A DNA stretch of 57,069 nt, taken from assembly GCA_963620985.1 (NCBI GenBank), contig CAVFCI010000008.1, forward strand, positions 1 to 57,069, read 5' to 3'. A model generated the notes under the pieces. The model did no database searches. It saw only the letters and a list, made by a program, of their open reading frames with translations, and was not told the origin of the DNA. The stretch is from F23-B02 sp963620985. GTDB lineage: Bacteria > Bacillota > Clostridia > Oscillospirales > Oscillospiraceae. The position numbers were made by a program, and so were the translations under genes. Positions 42,558 to 50,513 of the stretch are shown piece by piece. Position 1 is the stretch's first letter; every line of letters starts with the position of its first letter.

Positions 42558-43631
42558 TCAATTTTCGAGATGCTCCGAGTAGCAGTCGAGCGTCAGGCAG
42601 CCGGACAGCTGCGTTAGGATAAGCTGCATTTCGGAGTCATTATAGCCGTTATTCGGCGCGGACAGGCTCTTGCCTGCCGGAATGTCATACGAGAGCATTG
42701 CGCGTACCGATGTGCCCCGCCCCTCGCCGCGGCTTTCGACTATAAGCGTACCGCGGTGCAGCTCGGCTATGCTTTTTGCGACCGAAAGCCCGATGCCGCT
42801 GCCGGCAGGCTTGGAGAGGCTGCCGCGATGCTTATACCTGCCGAATACGGAGGCGAGCTCATCGGAGGGAATGCCGCTGCCGTTGTCGTCAACGCAGACG
42901 ATGAGGCTTTTGTCGGTCCTCAGCAGCGAGACGGATATCCTGCCGCCGCTGCCGCAGCTCGTTATGCTGTTTGACAGGAGGTTGAGCAGCAGCTGCGCGA
43001 TGAGCGCACGGTCGGCGACAAGGCGGACATGCTCCTCGGCGTGAAACGATATGCCGATGCCCTGCTTCTGTGCGAGGATATTCACGGTGTCGATCATGCT
43101 CCCGAAAAGCTCCGCCATGTCCACGGGCTCGGGGCAGAAGGGGAGAGAGCCCTCCTCAATGCCGGAGAGCGTGCCGAGGTTATCCAGCGCACGCTTTACC
43201 CTGTAATAATTGCGGTTTAGGGTGCATACATATTCGCTCAGTCTATCGTTTCCGGAATCCTCTGCTATGACGGATATGCACGAGGCGGAGAATTTTATGT
43301 TCGACATACACGAGCGCAGCGTGTCAAAAACGCTGTCGCTCGGCGCGGGCAGCTTATCGTCGCAGCTTATGACGTAAATTCGGTAGCCGTTTGCGGATGC
43401 GACCTTCACGGTGCAGCTGCGGCTTCCGATAAAGGCCGAGGTGACAAAGCTGTCGGCCTGATTGTTCGCAATGTGCGACGGCATGAGCATATCCAGCGGC
43501 CTTGACGTGAGATCGGCACCGGCAAGCCTGACAGCGGCGGAGTTCATGTAAATTATCTTTCCGCGGCGCGCAGCGAGCGCTGCCGTGTCGAGCATGGAAA
43601 GCGCGGCGGATATGAGAACGGAATCGGACAT
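42558..43631 (-). CDS. Orphan sensor kinase-like protein lacking the phosphoacceptor His
   Basis: 357 residues, no TM helix. An N-terminal PAS-like part (about 5-95, GKIIYMNSAAVRLAG) is followed by a helical segment where a HisKA domain is expected (about 100-155, RSCMSNIKFSASCISVIAED). No His occurs between residues 54 and about 195. The HATPase_c domain (about 190-330) keeps the N box (LLLNLLSNSITSC), G1 (VDDNGSGIP) and G2 (GSGIGLSVAKS), so ATP binding looks intact. The 20-residue C-terminal tail is unusual. It could be an ATP-dependent regulator, a kinase on another residue, or a decoy. GGAGG precedes the ATG. No response regulator is next to it. Confidence 0.85.
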   Translation of the reverse strand: MSDSVLISAALSMLDTAALAARRGKIIYMNSAAVRLAGADLTSRPLDMLMPSHIANNQADSFVTSAFIGSRSCTVKVASANGYRIYVISCDDKLPAPSDSVFDTLRSCMSNIKFSASCISVIAEDSGNDRLSEYVCTLNRNYYRVKRALDNLGTLSGIEEGSLPFCPEPVDMAELFGSMIDTVNILAQKQGIGISFHAEEHVRLVADRALIAQLLLNLLSNSITSCGSGGRISVSLLRTDKSLIVCVDDNGSGIPSDELASVFGRYKHRGSLSKPAGSGIGLSVAKSIAELHRGTLIVESRGEGRGTSVRAMLSYDIPAGKSLSAPNNGYNDSEMQLILTQLSGCLTLDCYSEHLEN

Positions 43632-43835
43632 GAGCAGGTTTCCTCCAGATGATTTTCGGCATCATTTTATCAAAAACAAGCAAATTATACAATAGCCGCC
43701 TCGAAAAAGGCGATTTTTTATCGTAGATTTGGCTGTATCGAAATATTGATTTTTGAGTATAGTATATGATAAACTTAAATCAAACAGCAAGTAATGTTTT
43801 CCACGCTGAAATTAATTTAATGGAGGAACATAATA

Positions 43836-44846
43836 ATGATCAAAGTTGCTATCAATGGTTTTGGCCGCATAGGCCGTCTGGCATTCAGAGCCGGCATCGT
43901 CGCCGATGATATCGAGATCGTTGCGATCAACGCTCCCGATAAGACTCCCGCACAGCTTGCGTACACCGTAAAGTATGACTCCGTGCATGGCCGCTTCCAG
44001 GGAACTGTTGAGTATGACGATAATTCCATCACCGTAAACGGCAAGCGCGTTGCAATAGTCGGCAACCGCAACCCCGCAGAACTGCCCTGGGGCGAGCTGG
44101 GCGTTGAGTACGTCCTCGAGTGCACCGGTGCATTCCTGACCACCGAGAAGGCACAGGCTCACCTCGACGCAGGCGCACAGGTCGTCGTTCTGTCCGGTCC
44201 GTCCAAGGACGATACCCCGATGTTCGTCTGCGGCGTAAACCTCGATAAGTACACTCCCGACATCAAGGTCGTCTCCAACGCATCCTGCACCACCAACTGC
44301 CTTGCTCCTCTTGCAAAGGTCATCAACGACAACTTCGGCATCGTCGAGGGTCTCATGACCACCGTCCACGCCGACACCGCAACTCAGGAGGTCGTTGACG
44401 GCTTCTCCAAGAAGAACTGGCGTCTTGGCCGCGGCGTTCATGGCAACATCATCCCCACCAGCACCGGCGCCGCAAAGGCGGTCGGCAAGGTCATCCCCGA
44501 GCTCAAGGGCAAGCTGACCGGAACCTCCATGCGTATCCCCAGCGCCGACGTTTCCATCGTTGACCTGACCTGCCGCCTCGAGAAGGGCGCAAGCTACGAC
44601 GAGATCTGCGCAGCTGTCAAGGCAGCAAGCGAGGGCGCAATGAAGGGCGTTATCGAGTACTGCGAGGACGAGGTCGTTTCCTCCGACTTCATCACCGATC
44701 CTCACACCAGCATTTTCGATGCAAAGGCTGGCCTTGCTCTGAACGACAACTTCGTAAAGCTCATGGCATGGTACGATAACGAGTGGGGCTTCAGCTGCAA
44801 GATGCTCGACCTCACCCGCCACATCGACAAGGTTCGCAAGGCATAA
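43836..44846 (+). CDS. gap: Glyceraldehyde-3-phosphate dehydrogenase
   Basis: 336 residues. It oxidises glyceraldehyde 3-phosphate to 1,3-bisphosphoglycerate in glycolysis, or runs backwards. The Rossmann start is INGFGRIGR, catalytic Cys151 lies in SNASCTTNC, the relay His in TTVHADTAT, and the end WYDNEWGF. The coenzyme-deciding residues differ from NAD-specific enzymes: Asn32-Ala33-Pro34 where NAD enzymes have Asn-Asp, and Phe190 in VDGFS where E. coli has Pro. This resembles NADP-using GapB-type enzymes. ATGGAGGAA precedes the start. Monocistronic with a strong terminator. Codon use is strongly biased, as for highly expressed genes. Confidence 0.96.
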   Translation: MIKVAINGFGRIGRLAFRAGIVADDIEIVAINAPDKTPAQLAYTVKYDSVHGRFQGTVEYDDNSITVNGKRVAIVGNRNPAELPWGELGVEYVLECTGAFLTTEKAQAHLDAGAQVVVLSGPSKDDTPMFVCGVNLDKYTPDIKVVSNASCTTNCLAPLAKVINDNFGIVEGLMTTVHADTATQEVVDGFSKKNWRLGRGVHGNIIPTSTGAAKAVGKVIPELKGKLTGTSMRIPSADVSIVDLTCRLEKGASYDEICAAVKAASEGAMKGVIEYCEDEVVSSDFITDPHTSIFDAKAGLALNDNFVKLMAWYDNEWGFSCKMLDLTRHIDKVRKA

Positions 44847-44881
44847 GCCGCGCCTGAGACCATACAGCATATAAGCATATA

Positions 44882-44928
44882 AAAAGACCTGTTTCTTCCC
44901 AAAGCTTTCGGGAAGAAACAGGTCTTTT
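44882..44928. terminator. Strong bidirectional terminator after gap
   Basis: 19-bp perfect arms (44882-44900 and 44910-44928), nine-base loop. Nearly the same hairpin recurs at 49115-49159 with paired compensating changes. Confidence 0.9.
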
Positions 44929-44963
44929 GCGTTGTTAGGGTTTTGCAGACGGACTGAATGAGT

Positions 44964-46169
44964 TTACTTACTGAACAGATACTCAAGATGTCCGCGCAGC
45001 TCGTCGGGAGTTACGCTGACGAAATTGAGAGGATCCTTCATGCCGGCCTCGACCAGTGCGGGGATCTCATCGGGAGTGTGGCCGAGCTCGCGCACGGTGG
45101 GTATCTTGGCAACGGCCATGAGCTTTTCTATTGCCTGCACGATCTCCTCGGCGATCTCCTCCTTGGATGCGCCATCGGAGACCTTCAGACCGAGATTATA
45201 TGCCAGCCGCGCATAGCGCTCGCGGTCGTTGTGCGCCACCTTCGTGCCCTGACGGATGGCGGGAACAAGTCCGAGCGCACAGCCGAGACCGTGGGGGATG
45301 TGCCACTGAGCGCCGAAGAGCTGGCCGATGCCGTGACCGAGGGTCAGACCGCCGGGGCACATGCCTATACCGGCGAGCATAGCACCGTATTTGACCTGCG
45401 CACGGGCATCAACATCGTCAGGATGCTCGAGCACGGTCGGGAGATTGGCATAGATAAGGCGCGCAGCCTCAAGACCCATGGTGTCGGTGAGAGGATTGAA
45501 GCCCATAAGCGGCTTTACCTTGTGGGCAAGACCGCCGACGAGGTAGCTCTCTATCGCGTGGGTCAGAGCGTCAAAGGCAGTGTGAGCCGTGAGGTTAAAG
45601 GGCATGGTAACGTCAAGCTTCGGGTCGAGCAGTGCGACGTTCGGCAGAATCTGCAGACCGCCGAGAGTCGCCTTGTAGTTTATCTCGTCATCGGTGATGA
45701 CAGCGCCGGTGGAGACCTCAGAGCCCGTGCCGGAGGTGGTGGGGATCATTACGAGCATCGCCATGGGACGCTTTATGGGCTTTGCCTTGCCGCGTCCGCC
45801 GAAGCAGTGATCCATAATGTTGTCGGTGTCGGGATTGCCGAGCATGGCGTATATACCCTTGGCGGTGTCCATTGCCGAGCCGCCGCCGATGCCGATAACT
45901 GCATTTACGCCGAGCCTGCGTGCAAGCTTGCCGCCCTCGTTTATATCGTGGTAGCTGGGGTCGGGCTTTACCTTTGTCCACTCGTATACGTCTATTGCCA
46001 TGGCTTCAAAGCTTGCAATGACCTTATCTGCAAGACCGGTCTTGCGCGTGACCTTGCCGAAAACGAGCATGGCCTTCGTCACGCCCTGAAGCTTGCAGAG
46101 CCCTGCTGCCTTTTTCCATGCGTCTTCCTCAAAGAAGGTAAGAGGAACCTGTGTGTAGAAGCTTTCCAT
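44964..46169 (-). CDS. Iron-containing alcohol dehydrogenase 2
   Basis: 401 residues, group III Fe-ADH. GIGGGSAMDTAKG binds the nucleotide; TTSGTGSEVS is present; metal regions are DALTHAIESYLVGG and LGHGIGQLFGAQWHIPHG. It differs widely from the dehydrogenase at 11717, so the two are not recent duplicates. It follows the Fe-S flavin reductase gene after 26 nt and should share its promoter and XRE control, which suggests both act on one unsaturated aldehyde or acid pathway. The substrate is unknown. Confidence 0.92.
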   Translation of the reverse strand: MESFYTQVPLTFFEEDAWKKAAGLCKLQGVTKAMLVFGKVTRKTGLADKVIASFEAMAIDVYEWTKVKPDPSYHDINEGGKLARRLGVNAVIGIGGGSAMDTAKGIYAMLGNPDTDNIMDHCFGGRGKAKPIKRPMAMLVMIPTTSGTGSEVSTGAVITDDEINYKATLGGLQILPNVALLDPKLDVTMPFNLTAHTAFDALTHAIESYLVGGLAHKVKPLMGFNPLTDTMGLEAARLIYANLPTVLEHPDDVDARAQVKYGAMLAGIGMCPGGLTLGHGIGQLFGAQWHIPHGLGCALGLVPAIRQGTKVAHNDRERYARLAYNLGLKVSDGASKEEIAEEIVQAIEKLMAVAKIPTVRELGHTPDEIPALVEAGMKDPLNFVSVTPDELRGHLEYLFSK

Positions 46170-46195
46170 TGTGTTTACTCCTTTCCAAATTTTAT

Positions 46196-48160
46196 TTATA
46201 TTCTCTTGAGACGGTGGAAGGTCGTGCCGGTGGCATTTTGCAGGGTGCCGGTCTTGCTGCTGTCGCCGAGGACGACCACGTTGTCAAAGTGCTCCTCAAG
46301 CTTTTCACGCAGCGCTCTGTCGGGACGGACACCGAGGGACAGAACGATAAGCTCCGCAGGGAGCACACCCTCAAGCCCCGTGACCAGATCGCGGTACATA
46401 ACGCCCTCCTCGTTGGCACCGAGCACCATGGTGTGCGGCTTCATGCACACGCCCTGACGGGCAAGACCGAGCTGCGTTTTGGCGACGCGGTAGATGAAGG
46501 TATCGGCTGCAAACTGCGGCATCATCTCGCACAGGACGATGCTGTTCCTGCGCTCTGCCATAAACTCAGCGGTTTCAAGCGCGGTCATGCCGCCGCCGAT
46601 GATGACGACGCGCTTGCCCTCGGCGGTTGCTCTGCCGGAGAGAATGTCATGCGCAGTGACGGCGTTTTCAAGTCCGGGCATCGGCGGGATGACGGGCTTG
46701 CCGCCGACGTTGAGGCATACGACCTTCGGGTCGAGCTCGCGTTTTATCTCGGCAAGCTTTTTGGCGGTGATCTCGGTGTTGAGCTTCACCGTGATCTTAT
46801 CGTTCTTTTCGAGCTGACGCTTCCAGTAGTCGAGAAGAAGATCCATGCGGAATTTTCCGGGGGCCTTGTCCGCAAGATTTATGCTGCCGCCGATAACGCC
46901 GGACTTTTCGTACATAGTCACGTCGTAGCCCTTGGCCGCGAGCGTGAAAGCCGCCTCGATGCCAGCAGGGCCTGCGCCGATAACGACGGCATTGCCGGAG
47001 CCGGGCACGAGAGTGTTATCCTCCGCCTCACGTCCTGCGAGGGGATTGATCGCACAGCGGATAGGCTGCATGAGAGAGGAGTGATGGATGCAGTTGTTGC
47101 AGGAAAGGCAGGGGCGGATATCCTCCTCGCGCCCGCTGCGGGCCTTGTTTGCCCACTCGGGATCGCAGATGAGCTGACGGCCGAGTATAGCCATATCCGC
47201 AATGCCGTCCTCGAGCATGCCCTCGGCCTCCTCGGGGGTCTTCAGGCAGTTGACTGCCGCCACGGGAACGTCAACAACATCCTTTATGTTCTTTATGATA
47301 TCGTCGCGGTAGCGTGCACGCATATCGGGGTTGGGCATGCAGTCGATGCCGCCCATGGAGACGTTGACCATATCCGCGCCGTGCTCGACGAGCAGCTTTG
47401 CAACGCCCTTCATGTAGTTCATGTCCCACTCCTTGCCGTTGGGACGGAAGTCACCCTCGGAGCCGTTTATACGGACGGACACGGGGAAGCTCTTCGGCAC
47501 GACCTTGCGTATTGCGTCGAGCGTTTCGGTTGCGATGCGGCAGCAGTTTTCAAGGCTACCGCCGTACTCGTCCCTGCGTTCGTTCTTGAAGGGATTGATA
47601 AACTGAGAGAAAAGATAGCCGTGCGCACAGTGCACCTCAACGCCGTCGCAGCCGGCGGTGTATGCGCCCTGAGCGGCGATGGCGTAGCACTTGACGATCT
47701 GCTTTATCTCTGGCACGGTCAGCTCGCGGGCGGGAGCGGCATGGGAATCGCCCTTGAGGGAGGCGGGCATTGCGGTGCTCGACACCGGCTGGCGTCCTCC
47801 GTTGAGAAACTGCGGAGCGTAGACTGAGCGGCCGGGGTGATGCAGCTGAACGAAGAGCTTGCAGTCATACTCATGCAGCCTCTCGGCCAGCAGCTGGAAG
47901 GAGTTGCGGTTGTCGAGCGTGGTCAAATGTGACTGACCCGCACCGGCGGTGCCGCACAGATCGTCGGGGCAAACAACGGTGAAGCCGTTGATGATAAGAC
48001 CCACGCCGCCCTTGGCTCTGGCGGCAAAGTATTCGATGACCTGCTCGTTCACGTCGCCGCCGGTCAGACCGAGACCGTCGTGCATCGGGGACATCACGAT
48101 GCGGTTTTTCAGCTCAACGCCGTTGATCTGAATGGGAGTAAACAGTTTTTTGTACTTCAC
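46196..48160 (-). CDS. NADH:flavin oxidoreductase / enoate reductase-type Fe-S flavoprotein
   Basis: 654 residues from a GTG start behind AAAGGA. The N-terminal old-yellow-enzyme barrel binds FMN (LFTPIQINGVELKNRIVMSPM, QLHHPGRSV, HCAHGYLFSQFINP). A 4Fe-4S motif CLSCNNC with a fourth Cys 12 residues on follows. The C-terminal half holds FAD (VVIGAGPAGIEAA) and NAD(P) (VVIIGGGMTALETAE) folds. This is the plan of 2,4-dienoyl-CoA reductase, enoate/cinnamate reductases (FldZ type) and the bile-acid enzymes BaiCD/BaiH. It probably reduces an activated C=C bond. First gene of an operon with the iron alcohol dehydrogenase, under XRE operators. Confidence 0.92.
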   Translation of the reverse strand: MKYKKLFTPIQINGVELKNRIVMSPMHDGLGLTGGDVNEQVIEYFAARAKGGVGLIINGFTVVCPDDLCGTAGAGQSHLTTLDNRNSFQLLAERLHEYDCKLFVQLHHPGRSVYAPQFLNGGRQPVSSTAMPASLKGDSHAAPARELTVPEIKQIVKCYAIAAQGAYTAGCDGVEVHCAHGYLFSQFINPFKNERRDEYGGSLENCCRIATETLDAIRKVVPKSFPVSVRINGSEGDFRPNGKEWDMNYMKGVAKLLVEHGADMVNVSMGGIDCMPNPDMRARYRDDIIKNIKDVVDVPVAAVNCLKTPEEAEGMLEDGIADMAILGRQLICDPEWANKARSGREEDIRPCLSCNNCIHHSSLMQPIRCAINPLAGREAEDNTLVPGSGNAVVIGAGPAGIEAAFTLAAKGYDVTMYEKSGVIGGSINLADKAPGKFRMDLLLDYWKRQLEKNDKITVKLNTEITAKKLAEIKRELDPKVVCLNVGGKPVIPPMPGLENAVTAHDILSGRATAEGKRVVIIGGGMTALETAEFMAERRNSIVLCEMMPQFAADTFIYRVAKTQLGLARQGVCMKPHTMVLGANEEGVMYRDLVTGLEGVLPAELIVLSLGVRPDRALREKLEEHFDNVVVLGDSSKTGTLQNATGTTFHRLKRI

Positions 48161-48216
48161 TTTTTACATTTCCTTTCTTCTTTTTGTTGTTTCGATGCTT
48201 CAAGCAATACTGCATG

Positions 48217-48290
48217 TTGCTTATGGCAATATAATAGCACTTTGTGTTGCCTATGTCAACACTATTTTGATAAAAGGTTGACATAGGCAA
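48217..48290. promoter_or_regulatory. Three XRE-type operators over divergent promoters
   Basis: Three 13-bp sites of the form TTGCCTATGTCAA: 48217-48229 (TTGCTTATGGCAA), 48247-48259 (exact), and 48278-48290 (exact, opposite strand). Site 1 covers the reductase transcript start, site 2 its -35, and site 3 the -35 of the XRE gene. Confidence 0.8.
48231..48259 (-). promoter_or_regulatory. Promoter of the reductase/dehydrogenase operon
   Basis: On the minus strand TTGACA (48254-48259), 17 bp, TATTAT (48231-48236). Confidence 0.8.
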
Positions 48291-48306
48291 TGCGCTGTAA
48301 TATAAT
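48278..48306 (+). promoter_or_regulatory. Promoter of the XRE gene
   Basis: TTGACA (48278-48283), 17 bp, TATAAT (48301-48306); full consensus at both boxes. Confidence 0.85.
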
Positions 48307-48333
48307 CAGAATATGAAAATGTAAGGAGACGAC

Positions 48334-48669
48334 ATGTCTGATATAAACGAAAATCTGAAAACGCTGCTTCGGGAGCTGAATATGTCGCAGCGGCAGTTTG
48401 CTCAGGCGCTTTATCTCGATCCGGGCTATTTTTCGAGGATCATTCAGGGCAAGATGCCGCTCAACTCAAGGCTTCAGCTTCTGATAGAAAATACCTTCAA
48501 GGTCAACGGTGACTGGCTCAGAACAGGTGAGGGCGAAATGTTTCTCGTCCCGACGGATTCGTCTATAAAGAGCCGCGTTCTTGATGAAATAGATAAGCTC
48601 AGCGAGTCGCAGCTTGCGCTGGTAGACTCCTTCATCCGGCAGTACTTTAAGCTTGACAGCAAAGAGTGA
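48334..48669 (+). CDS. XRE-family transcriptional regulator
   Basis: 111 residues behind AAGGAG. The Cro/C1 HTH (about 5-62) reads LKTLLRELNMSQRQFAQALYLDPGYFSRIIQGKMPLNSRLQLLIENTF, followed by NGDWLRTGEGEMF, a hallmark of many gut-Clostridia HTH proteins. The C-terminal 40 residues are a helix, probably for dimerisation. Three matching 13-bp sites overlap its own promoter and that of the divergent reductase operon, so it is probably an autoregulated repressor of both. It shares an operon with the VOC gene 11 nt downstream. Confidence 0.92.
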   Translation: MSDINENLKTLLRELNMSQRQFAQALYLDPGYFSRIIQGKMPLNSRLQLLIENTFKVNGDWLRTGEGEMFLVPTDSSIKSRVLDEIDKLSESQLALVDSFIRQYFKLDSKE

Positions 48670-48679
48670 GGGGAAACAA

Positions 48680-49078
48680 ATGAGTTACGCGATAGGACAT
48701 ATAGGCATCAATGTTCTGGATATTGACCGCAGCGTCAGGTTCTATTCCGAGGCGTTCGGCATGAAGGAGGTGTTTCGCATGCACCCGAAGAGCATGCTGG
48801 ACATGGTGCTGTGCTTCATGAGCGACAGGCATAACGGAACGATGATAAGCCTTGTGTGGTACGGCGAGCGTAAAACGGCGTATGAGCTGGGGGAGAATAA
48901 TGTCCACATCGCCTTTGTGACCGATGATTTTGAGGGCAGCTATAGGAAGCACAAGGAGATGGGGCTCGTCAGCATCGAGGAGCTAAATAAGGATATATAT
49001 TACGTCGAGGATCCCGACGGCTATGAGATCGCCGTCGTTCCGGCCAAATTCCATCCGGCGAATCTCGGTCTCATGTGA
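48680..49078 (+). CDS. VOC (glyoxalase/bleomycin-resistance fold) protein
   Basis: 132 residues. The fold is clear: HIGINVLDIDRSVRFYSEAFGMKEV, then VHIAFVTDDFEGSYRKHKEMG and YYVEDPDGYEIAVVP. Compared with E. coli glyoxalase I, two metal ligands are kept (His7, His76) but the two Glu ligands are Ser57 and Ala118. It is therefore unlikely to be a normal lactoylglutathione lyase, despite close similarity in layout. It follows the XRE gene after 11 nt behind GAGGGGAAA. It may bind or process an electrophilic substrate related to the reductase operon. Confidence 0.87.
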   Translation: MSYAIGHIGINVLDIDRSVRFYSEAFGMKEVFRMHPKSMLDMVLCFMSDRHNGTMISLVWYGERKTAYELGENNVHIAFVTDDFEGSYRKHKEMGLVSIEELNKDIYYVEDPDGYEIAVVPAKFHPANLGLM

Positions 49079-49114
49079 GATGCCGGCGAGAAATTTTAAC
49101 GGTAAAACGGTTAA

Positions 49115-49159
49115 AAAGACCTCTTTCTTCCCGAAGGCTTAGGGAAGAAAGAGGTCTTT
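49115..49159. terminator. Bidirectional terminator after the XRE/VOC operon
   Basis: 18-bp perfect arms (49115-49132 and 49142-49159); sister of the gap terminator at 44882. Confidence 0.9.
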
Positions 49160-49179
49160 GTGCTTCATGGGGCTTTCAA

Positions 49180-50511
49180 TCATATAACGACAGTGAAGGT
49201 GCTGCCGGAGCCGGGGGCTGAGCTTATGTTCACCGTGCCGCCGTGAAGCTCGGCTATCTCCTTTACGAGCGGCAGTCCGAGACCGCTGCCGGAATTTTCG
49301 CTGCGCGAGGCATCGGCCTGCCAGAAGCGCTGCCATGCCTTTTCCTGCTCCTCTGCTGTCATGCCGATGCCGTCGTCGCGCACGGTAAGACAGGCCTTGC
49401 CGCCGCTGCCATGCAGCGCAAGCCAGATATTTCCGTCCTGCCTGCCGTAGCGATAGGCGTTTTGCAGCAGATTCTGAACGAGGCTTGCAAAAAGCTGCGC
49501 GTTAAAGCGGGCGCTTATGCCCTCGGAAATATCCGTGTGCAGGCTTATACCGCGCCTGTCCTCGGGCATATAGTCCTCGCAGACCTCGCGCACGAGCTCT
49601 GACAGGTCGCCCTCATCGAGAGGATAACGCTCCGTGCCCTGCTGCAGGCGCGTCAGGCTCAGCAGGTGATTGACCAGCGAGGACATGTTGTCGGCCTGCT
49701 CGTCTATGATATCGAGCGTTTCGAGGAACTCCTCGCGTGTGAAGTCCTTGCGCTTTGCGCGGTCGCAGCTCGCCTTTATGACGGTTATCGGAGTGCGCAG
49801 CTCATGCGAGGCATCCGAGGTGAACTGCTTCTCGGCGGAAAACGAGCGCTCGAGCCTGTCGAACATGCCGTCAAAGGTATCTGACAGAGCCATGAGCTCC
49901 GAGGGACCGCCGCGCAGAGCGATGCGCTGCGTAAGGTCGCTGCCGTCGCTTATCGAGTTTGCCGTCTGAGTTATCTTCTCAACGGGGTCGAAGGCGCGCT
50001 TGGCTATGCTCCAGCCGCCGATGACGCTGATGAGCAGCATGAGCGGCAGCAGGGTGAGGGTCATCACCATCACCGTGTGCGCCGCGCCGGAGTCGTCGTT
50101 TTCGGGGACGATGCCGCGTATCCAGACCGGCTGGCCGTCGAGGGTCTCAAGCTCGGCATCATAGATGTAAAACTCGTCGCCGTCTATGGAGACGGTCTGC
50201 ACCTCGTATTCGTCAAAGGGGATATCCGTGGGCTTGAGGCCGTCAACCGTCACGCCGCGCAGGAGCCTGCCGCTCTCGTCGTAGAACGCGCAGTAAACCC
50301 CGCGGATATAGAAATCCACCTCGTCCCATGCGATCCCGCTGCGCTCTGTTTCAAACTTGCGCTCGTTGTTGACCACGGTGTCTATAAGCCGCTCCGTCGA
50401 GTCGTCCACGAGCCCCTTCTGATCGACCCAGAGGATGAACACGAGCATAACGAGCGACAGCAGCATCATCATGACGGCTATCCAGACCGTCAGCCTGAGC
50501 TTTGCCGACAT
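49180..50511 (-). CDS. Sensor histidine kinase
   Basis: 443 residues. TM helices at about 8-28 and 146-166 frame an outer sensor domain of some 115 residues. HAMP follows (about 168-225), then HisKA with His236 in SDASHELRTP, and HATPase_c with the N box (QNLLQNAYRYG), G1 (VRDDGIGM) and G2 (GSGLGLPLVKEIAELHGG). All catalytic elements are present. It lies 2 nt behind its response regulator gene, a standard two-component operon. The stimulus is unknown; the divergent SLH gene may be a target. Confidence 0.94.
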   Translation of the reverse strand: MSAKLRLTVWIAVMMMLLSLVMLVFILWVDQKGLVDDSTERLIDTVVNNERKFETERSGIAWDEVDFYIRGVYCAFYDESGRLLRGVTVDGLKPTDIPFDEYEVQTVSIDGDEFYIYDAELETLDGQPVWIRGIVPENDDSGAAHTVMVMTLTLLPLMLLISVIGGWSIAKRAFDPVEKITQTANSISDGSDLTQRIALRGGPSELMALSDTFDGMFDRLERSFSAEKQFTSDASHELRTPITVIKASCDRAKRKDFTREEFLETLDIIDEQADNMSSLVNHLLSLTRLQQGTERYPLDEGDLSELVREVCEDYMPEDRRGISLHTDISEGISARFNAQLFASLVQNLLQNAYRYGRQDGNIWLALHGSGGKACLTVRDDGIGMTAEEQEKAWQRFWQADASRSENSGSGLGLPLVKEIAELHGGTVNISSAPGSGSTFTVVI

Positions 50512-50513
50512 CC

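Noticed and set aside
44958..47827. Long plus-strand frames opposite the alcohol dehydrogenase 2 and reductase genes
   Set aside because: The sense proteins contain full cofactor and metal motifs, and the antisense frames overlap each other and lack domains.
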